Both the position numbers and the translations under genes were made by a program. A stretch of 64,000 nt of DNA, taken from Pseudomonas entomophila. Its GTDB lineage: Bacteria > Pseudomonadota > Gammaproteobacteria > Pseudomonadales > Pseudomonadaceae. The notes below the pieces were generated by a model. The model was not told where the DNA came from. It ran no database searches and was given only the letters and a program-made list of their open reading frames with translations. The stretch is taken from assembly GCF_029478665.1 (NCBI RefSeq), contig NZ_JARPQB010000013.1, positions 62,001 through 126,000 on the forward strand, read 5' to 3'. This document shows, one piece after another, positions 59,287-64,000 of this stretch (its first letter is position 1; the number at the start of each line of letters is the position of its first letter).

Positions 59287-60360
59287 ATGGCCAGACCCGG
59301 ATTCCGCCTCGCTGTGTTCGCCACCCTGCTGGCGTTGCTGGTCGTGCTGCTAGGGGCCTACACCCGGCTGACCCACGCGGGTCTCGGCTGCCCGGACTGG
59401 CCGGGCTGCTACGGCTTCATCAGCGTGCCCAAGACCGATGCGCAACTGGCCCATGCCGAGCTTCACTTCCCCGAGCACCCGGTCGAGGCAGCCAAGGGCT
59501 GGGCGGAAATGGTCCATCGCTATTTCGCCGGGACGCTGGCGCTGGTGATCGCCCTGCTCGCCTTCCAGGCCGTGCGTCGGCATGCCCGCGATGGCCAGCC
59601 CTATCGCTTGCCGCTGCTCTTGCTGGGGGTCGTGCTGGCCCAGGCGGCGTTCGGCATGTGGACGGTGACCTTGAAGCTCTGGCCCCAGGTAGTCACGGCG
59701 CACTTGCTCGGGGGCTTCACCACGGTCAGCCTGCTTTTCCTGCTATCCCTGCGTCTATCCCGGGCCTTTGCGCCACTGCCGAAACTGCCCCTGAGCCTGC
59801 GCCGTATCGCCGCGCTGGCACTGCTGGTGGTGATCGGCCAGATCGCCCTGGGTGGCTGGGTCAGTTCCAACTATGCGGCGGTGGCCTGCATCGACCTGCC
59901 CACCTGCCATGGCCAATGGTGGCCGGCGGCGGACTTCAGCAACGGCTTCCACCTCACCCAGCACGTCGGCCCCAACTACCTGGGCGGGCAGCTGGACAGC
60001 GATGCGCGCACGGCGATCCATATCAGCCATCGCCTCGGTGCCTTGCTGGTCACGCTGGTGCTGCTGATGCTCAGCTGGAAGCTGCACCGCAACGGCCTGA
60101 CCAGCCTGGCGCGCCTGGTGCTGCTGGCGCTGGCGCTGCAAGTCGGGCTGGGCGTGAGCAACGTGCTGCTGCACCTGCCGCTGGCCGTGGCGGTGGCCCA
60201 CAACGCTGGCGGCATCCTGCTGTTGCTGAGCATGGTGCTGGTGAACTACCGCATCCGCGTGGCCGACAAGGTACGTGTCGGCCTAGGCTGGCGCCTCACC
60301 CCGGTAAGCAACGTCGGGCTCCCCCATCACATGAGGAACGATTCGTGGCGACGCTTCTGA
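59287..60360 (+). CDS. ctaA: Heme A synthase (COX15/CtaA)
   Basis: CtaA oxidises heme O to heme A. The 357-residue protein has eight hydrophobic segments and family motifs: TRLTHAGLGCPDWPGCYG (Cys pair, about 24-40), EMVHRYFAGTL (heme His) and the C-terminal ISHRLGALLVT and VAHNAGGILLL histidines. It overlaps ctaB by 16 nt. Confidence 0.95.
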   Translation: MARPGFRLAVFATLLALLVVLLGAYTRLTHAGLGCPDWPGCYGFISVPKTDAQLAHAELHFPEHPVEAAKGWAEMVHRYFAGTLALVIALLAFQAVRRHARDGQPYRLPLLLLGVVLAQAAFGMWTVTLKLWPQVVTAHLLGGFTTVSLLFLLSLRLSRAFAPLPKLPLSLRRIAALALLVVIGQIALGGWVSSNYAAVACIDLPTCHGQWWPAADFSNGFHLTQHVGPNYLGGQLDSDARTAIHISHRLGALLVTLVLLMLSWKLHRNGLTSLARLVLLALALQVGLGVSNVLLHLPLAVAVAHNAGGILLLLSMVLVNYRIRVADKVRVGLGWRLTPVSNVGLPHHMRNDSWRRF

Positions 60361-61244
60361 GCACGGAACGCCAACGCGCCGGCTGGCGCGACTACATGGA
60401 GTTGACCAAGCCCAAGGTGGTGGTGCTGATGCTGATCACCTCGCTGGTGGGCATGTTTCTCGCCACCCGCGCCGGCGTCGCCTGGAGCGTGCTGCTGTTC
60501 GGCAACCTGGGGATCGGCCTGTGCGCGGGGGGCGCGGCGGTGGTCAACCACGTGGTGGACCGGCGCATTGACGCGCTGATGGCCCGCACCCACAAACGCC
60601 CGCTGGCCCAGGGCCGGGTCGCGCCGCTGCCGGCCCTGGCCTTCGCCTTGCTGTTGGCGGTGATGGGCTTGGCTTTGCTGCTGGCGTTCACCAATACCCT
60701 TACCGCCTGGCTGACCCTGGCGTCGCTTTTGGGTTATGCGGTGCTCTACACCGGCTTTCTCAAGCGCGCCACGCCGCAGAACATCGTGATCGGCGGCCTG
60801 GCCGGCGCGGCCCCGCCGTTGCTGGGCTGGGTGGCGGTGAGCGGGCATGTGGGGGCCGAGCCGCTGTTGCTGGTGCTGATCATCTTCGCCTGGACCCCGC
60901 CACACTTCTGGGCCCTGGCCATCCACCGCAAGGCCGAGTACGAAAAAGCCGATATTCCCATGCTGCCGGTGACCCACGGCGAGCATTACACCGCACTGCA
61001 TATCCTGCTCTACACCCTGATTCTGCTGGCCGTCAGCCTGTTGCCCTATGCCATCCACATGAGCGGCCCGCTCTACCTGGCCTGTGCCCTGGCCCTGGGC
61101 CTGCGCTTCCTGCATTGGGCCTGGGTGTTGTACCGTGGCACCCGGCCGCACGCGGCGATCAAGACGTTCAAGTACTCTATCGGCTATCTGTTCGCCTTGT
61201 TCATCGCGCTGCTCGTTGACCACTACCTGTTGCTGAACCTATGA
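60345..61244 (+). CDS. ctaB: Heme O synthase (protoheme IX farnesyltransferase)
   Basis: CtaB/CyoE adds a farnesyl tail to heme B. The 299-residue protein has about nine membrane segments and the prenyltransferase motif NHVVDRRIDALMARTHKRPL (about 68-87). The GTG at 60345 follows GAGGAA; longer frames run into ctaA. P. putida usually has a second copy in the cyo operon. Confidence 0.95.
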   Translation: MATLLSTERQRAGWRDYMELTKPKVVVLMLITSLVGMFLATRAGVAWSVLLFGNLGIGLCAGGAAVVNHVVDRRIDALMARTHKRPLAQGRVAPLPALAFALLLAVMGLALLLAFTNTLTAWLTLASLLGYAVLYTGFLKRATPQNIVIGGLAGAAPPLLGWVAVSGHVGAEPLLLVLIIFAWTPPHFWALAIHRKAEYEKADIPMLPVTHGEHYTALHILLYTLILLAVSLLPYAIHMSGPLYLACALALGLRFLHWAWVLYRGTRPHAAIKTFKYSIGYLFALFIALLVDHYLLLNL

Positions 61245-61873
61245 CCCGAACCCAGAAAACCGTCTTCATCCTCGTTGCCCTGGTCGCGCTGATCATGGGC
61301 CTGACCGTCAACAAGGTGCTCAGTGACCGCGGTCAGCTGAACCCTACCGAACTGATCGACGCCGGCATCATCCTGTTGCCTCAAAGCCGCACGGTGCCGG
61401 ATGTGAAGATGACCGACCAGAACGGCCAGCCCATCGCGCTGGACCAGCTCAAGGGCAAATGGTCGCTGTTGTTCTTTGGTTACACCTACTGCCCGGACAT
61501 CTGCCCGACCACACTTGCCCAACTGCGCCAGGTGAAGAGCGAGCTGCCCAAGGAGGCCATCGAGCGCCTGCAGGTGGTGTTGGTGAGCGTGGACCCGAAC
61601 CGTGACACGCCGAACCAGCTCAAGCAGTACCTGGGCTATTTCGACAAGGATTTCGTTGGTGTGGCGGGGTCGATCGAGGATACCCAGAAACTGGCCAATG
61701 CCTTGAGCATCCCGTTCATTCCGGCTGATACCAGCAAGCCGGGGTACACCGTGGACCACAGTGGCAACCTGGCGGTGGTCGGACCGGATGGGCGCCAGCG
61801 CGGCTTCATTCGTGCGCCGTTCAACAACCAGAAGCTGGTGGCGCAGTTGCCGGGGCTGGTGAAGCGGGATTGA
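61241..61873 (+). CDS. SCO1/SenC copper chaperone
   Basis: Sco proteins hand copper to CuA of subunit II. The 210-residue protein has an N-terminal anchor (about 8-28) and the copper ligands Cys84 and Cys88 (CPDIC) and His173 (DHSG). It overlaps ctaB by 4 nt and is the last gene of the cox-assembly group. Confidence 0.95.
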   Translation: MTRTQKTVFILVALVALIMGLTVNKVLSDRGQLNPTELIDAGIILLPQSRTVPDVKMTDQNGQPIALDQLKGKWSLLFFGYTYCPDICPTTLAQLRQVKSELPKEAIERLQVVLVSVDPNRDTPNQLKQYLGYFDKDFVGVAGSIEDTQKLANALSIPFIPADTSKPGYTVDHSGNLAVVGPDGRQRGFIRAPFNNQKLVAQLPGLVKRD

Positions 61874-61880
61874 GCACGTT

Positions 61881-61984
61881 GGGCCTGCCGTGCAGGCCAT
61901 CGCGGCACAAGGCCGCTCCTACAGAAGATCGCCTGCCTCTGTAGGAGCGGCCTTGTGCCGCGAAAGGGCCGCAAAGCGGCCCCG
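61881..61984. repeat. Inverted REP pair
   Basis: GGCCTTGTGCC-type units with an outer GGGCCGCAAAGCGGCCC hairpin on the right, between the convergent sco and metQ genes. Confidence 0.92.
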
Positions 61985-61995
61985 AGTATTTCAGA

Positions 61996-62766
61996 TCAGA
62001 ACGCCGGAATCACTGCGCCCTTGTACTTCTCGGTGATGAATTGCTTCACCTCAGGCGAGTGCAGGGCCGCGGCCAGCTTCTTCATGGCATCCGCGTCCTT
62101 GTTGTCCGGACGGGCCACCAGGATGTTCACGTAAGGCGAGTCGCTGCCTTCGATGACCAGCGCATCCTTCTCAGGGTTCAGCTTGGCTTCCAGCGCATAG
62201 TTGGTGTTGATCAGCGCCAGGTCGACCTGGGTCAGCACGCGCGGAATGGTCGCCGCTTCCAGCTCGCGGAACTTCAGCTTCTTGTCGTTGCCGGTGATGT
62301 CCTTCACGGTCGACAGGATGTTCTTGTTGTCCTTGAGCTTGATCACGCCGGCCTTGTCCAGCAGCAGCAGGGCGCGGCCGCCGTTGGTGGCATCGTTGGG
62401 GATGACCACGGTGGCGCCTTCAGCCAGCTCGTCGAGCTTCTTCAGTTTGGTGGAGTAGGCGCCCAGGGGCTCCAGGTGCACGCCGGTGACGCTGACCAGC
62501 TGGGTGCCCTTGGCCTTGTTGAACTCGTCCAGGTACGGCTGGTGCTGGAAGAAGTTGGCGTCCAGGCGCTTTTCCGCGACCTGCACGTTCGGCTGGATGT
62601 AGTCGGTGAACTCCTTGACCTTCAGCTCCACGCCCTCTTTGGCCAGCTGTGGCTGGACGAACTTGAGGATCTCGGCGTGCGGCACCGGGGTGGCGGCGAC
62701 GGTCAGGGTCTCGGCGTGGGCCGAGAAGGCCGCGACAGCGGCGACAACAGCAAGCAGCTTCTTCAT
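61996..62766 (-). CDS. metQ: Methionine ABC transporter substrate-binding protein
   Basis: MetQ binds methionine for the MetNI importer. The 256-residue NlpA-family protein has a signal peptide ending AHA (about 18) without a clear lipobox cysteine. Family motifs include TPVPHAEIL, FTDYIQPN, FFQHQPYLDEFN and LINTNYA. It lies at the end of metNIQ. Confidence 0.94.
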   Translation of the reverse strand: MKKLLAVVAAVAAFSAHAETLTVAATPVPHAEILKFVQPQLAKEGVELKVKEFTDYIQPNVQVAEKRLDANFFQHQPYLDEFNKAKGTQLVSVTGVHLEPLGAYSTKLKKLDELAEGATVVIPNDATNGGRALLLLDKAGVIKLKDNKNILSTVKDITGNDKKLKFRELEAATIPRVLTQVDLALINTNYALEAKLNPEKDALVIEGSDSPYVNILVARPDNKDADAMKKLAAALHSPEVKQFITEKYKGAVIPAF

Positions 62767-62782
62767 TGATCACTCCTTGTGA

Positions 62783-62822
62783 GGGCCGCGACGGCCCCCG
62801 AACGGGTCGGCCAGGCCGACCC
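62783..62822. promoter_or_regulatory. Two adjacent hairpins between metI and metQ
   Basis: GGGCCG-CGA-CGGCCC (62783-62797) and GGGTCGGCC-A-GGCCGACCC (62804-62822, perfect 9-bp stem) fill the 64-bp spacer. They may protect the metQ mRNA and so raise binding protein over permease. No T-run is seen. Confidence 0.5.
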
Positions 62823-62830
62823 CATTGGGG

Positions 62831-63502
62831 TTACTTACGGGAAAAGTGCACGACCAGCTTGTCGCCGACGCTCTGCAGCACCTGCACCAGCACCAGCAGC
62901 AATACCACGGTGACCACCATCACGTCGGTCTGGAACCGCTGGTAGCCGAAGCGGATGGCCAGGTCGCCCAGGCCGCCCGCGCCCACCACGCCGGCCATGG
63001 CGGTGTAGGAAACCAGGGTAATGGCGGTGACGGTGATCGCTGCAAAGATGCCCGGCCGGGCCTCCGGCAGCAAGGCGTTGGTGATGATCTGGCGGGTGGT
63101 GGCGCCCATCGACTGGGTGGCTTCGATGATGCCGCGGTCCACTTCACGCAGGGCGGTCTCCACCAGGCGGGCGAAGAACGGCGTGGCACCCACCACCAGC
63201 GGCGGGATGGCGCCAGCGACACCCAGCGAGGTGCCGGTGATCAGCACGGTGATCGGGATCATCACGATCAGCAGGATGATGAACGGCAGCGAGCGCAGGA
63301 TGTTCACCACCAGCGAAAGCAGCGCGTACACGCCTTTCTGCTCGAACATCTGCCGCGGCCCGCAGAGGAACAGCAGCACGCCCAGCGGCAGGCCCAGCAG
63401 CACGGTGAAGAACAGCGAGCCGAACAGCATGATCATGGTGTCGACGGTGGCCAGCCAGATTTCGGCCCAGTCGACGTTGGCGAAGAAATTCAGGGCGTCC
63501 AT
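62831..63502 (-). CDS. metI: Methionine ABC transporter permease
   Basis: The 223-residue permease has about five membrane segments and the EAA loop (EATQSMGATTRQIITNALLPEA). The ATG at 63502 shares one base with the metN stop (TGATG); a TTG one codon earlier is less likely. Confidence 0.95.
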   Translation of the reverse strand: MDALNFFANVDWAEIWLATVDTMIMLFGSLFFTVLLGLPLGVLLFLCGPRQMFEQKGVYALLSLVVNILRSLPFIILLIVMIPITVLITGTSLGVAGAIPPLVVGATPFFARLVETALREVDRGIIEATQSMGATTRQIITNALLPEARPGIFAAITVTAITLVSYTAMAGVVGAGGLGDLAIRFGYQRFQTDVMVVTVVLLLVLVQVLQSVGDKLVVHFSRK

Positions 63503-64000
63503 CAACGCAGTACCTCCATATGTACGTCAGCTGCCTTGAAGCGGGCAAACGCCGCTTCCATGTCTCCGCCGATCAGGGCGAGGGTGAGCTGGCCATAGGG
63601 GACATCCTTGATGCGGTCGATGCGCCCGGCGAGGATGCTGTAGTCCACGCCGGTCTCGCGGGCCACGGTGCCCAGCAGCGGCGCGTAGGTGGCGTCGCCC
63701 TGGAAGGTCAGGCGCACGATGCGGCCCGGTACGTGGGCGAAGTCGTCACGTTGCTCGCCTTCGTCGACCTGCTCGTCTTCCTGGACGAAGCGCTTTGTTG
63801 TCGGGTGCTCAGGGTGCAGGAACACCTCGGCGACCGGCCCCTGTTCGACGATATGCCCGGCGTCCATCACCGCCACGCGGTCGCAGACCCGACGGATCAC
63901 GTCCATCTCATGGGTGATCAGCACGATGGTCAGCTTCAGCTCGCGGTTGATCTCGGCCAGCAGTTGCAGCACCGAGGCGGTGGTCTGCGGGTCGAGGGCG
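63502..64000 (-). CDS. metN: Methionine ABC transporter ATP-binding protein, C-terminal part
   Basis: The gene enters from the right edge; only the last 165 codons are here. Seen are the D-loop ([10 protein letters not shown]), the H-loop ([12 protein letters not shown]) and the C-terminal NIL regulatory domain ([17 protein letters not shown] to the end), which binds methionine and inhibits transport. It is the first gene of metNIQ. Confidence 0.95.
   Translation of the reverse strand, partial: ALDPQTTASVLQLLAEINRELKLTIVLITHEMDVIRRVCDRVAVMDAGHIVEQGPVAEVFLHPEHPTTKRFVQEDEQVDEGEQRDDFAHVPGRIVRLTFQGDATYAPLLGTVARETGVDYSILAGRIDRIKDVPYGQLTLALIGGDMEAAFARFKAADVHMEVLR

Overview
The window looks like a Pseudomonas chromosome of the P. 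putida group, starting just to the right of the replication origin. It opens inside recF and continues with gyrB, and it follows the order known next to oriC in Pseudomonas (gyrB, plsC/gmhB, glyS-glyQ, tag, lpxL, trkA, rsmB-fmt-def, dprA-tsaC, qor, hemF-aroE, choline-sulfate genes, trpBA/trpI, prlC, carbonic anhydrase, cox cluster). Three near-perfect 16-bp ParB sites (parS) in the first 3.3 kb, many DnaA boxes and about 18 REP elements of the 'CTGTAGGAGC' type support this. The species call is an inference from gene order and REP type.

Layout. 1-3.2 kb: recF (5' truncated), gyrB and a terminator. 3.2-12.3 kb: an accessory block between gyrB and plsC that is absent from this place in P. aeruginosa as I remember it. 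It holds a sulfane-sulfur response unit (FisR-type sigma-54 activator, persulfide dioxygenase, sulfide:quinone oxidoreductase, TauE/SafE exporter) and a LysR / GMC oxidoreductase / MHS transporter module with putative Crc/Hfq motifs. 12.5-25 kb: envelope and translation housekeeping genes. 25.1-26.05 kb: a structured, internally repeated leader ahead of a small DUF6124/DUF3077-like gene, then a 254-bp imperfect palindrome. 26-29 kb: qor, hemF (ANR-like box), aroE. 29-34.6 kb: SulP transporter, ChoX, BetC, LysR regulator and a DOPA-dioxygenase-like gene. 34.7-37.8 kb: trpBA and divergent trpI. 37.8-43.8 kb: many small envelope or stress genes, including two pairs of paralogues. 43.8-49.4 kb: prlC, a zinc-ribbon gene, a second M3 peptidase, and a radical SAM gene behind a LexA box. 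49.4-52.3 kb: beta-carbonic anhydrase with a SulP transporter. 53.4-61.9 kb: aa3-type cytochrome c oxidase and its assembly and heme A genes. 62-64 kb: metNIQ methionine uptake, with metN cut by the window end.

Several groups work as units: fisR-pdo-sqr-tauE (sulfide to persulfide to sulfite to export), betC-choX with a SulP transporter (choline-O-sulfate use), carbonic anhydrase plus SulP (bicarbonate supply), and the cox operon with Cox11, SURF1, Sco, CtaA and CtaB. The most unusual items are the leader at 25.2-25.4 kb, which can hide the ribosome binding site in a perfect hairpin and carries two hairpins with the same loop but covarying stems; the palindrome just after it; the habit of REP elements to sit exactly on stop codons; and the density of perfect DnaA boxes between 10 and 35 kb. 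No rRNA, tRNA, CRISPR array, intact insertion sequence or prophage was recognised.
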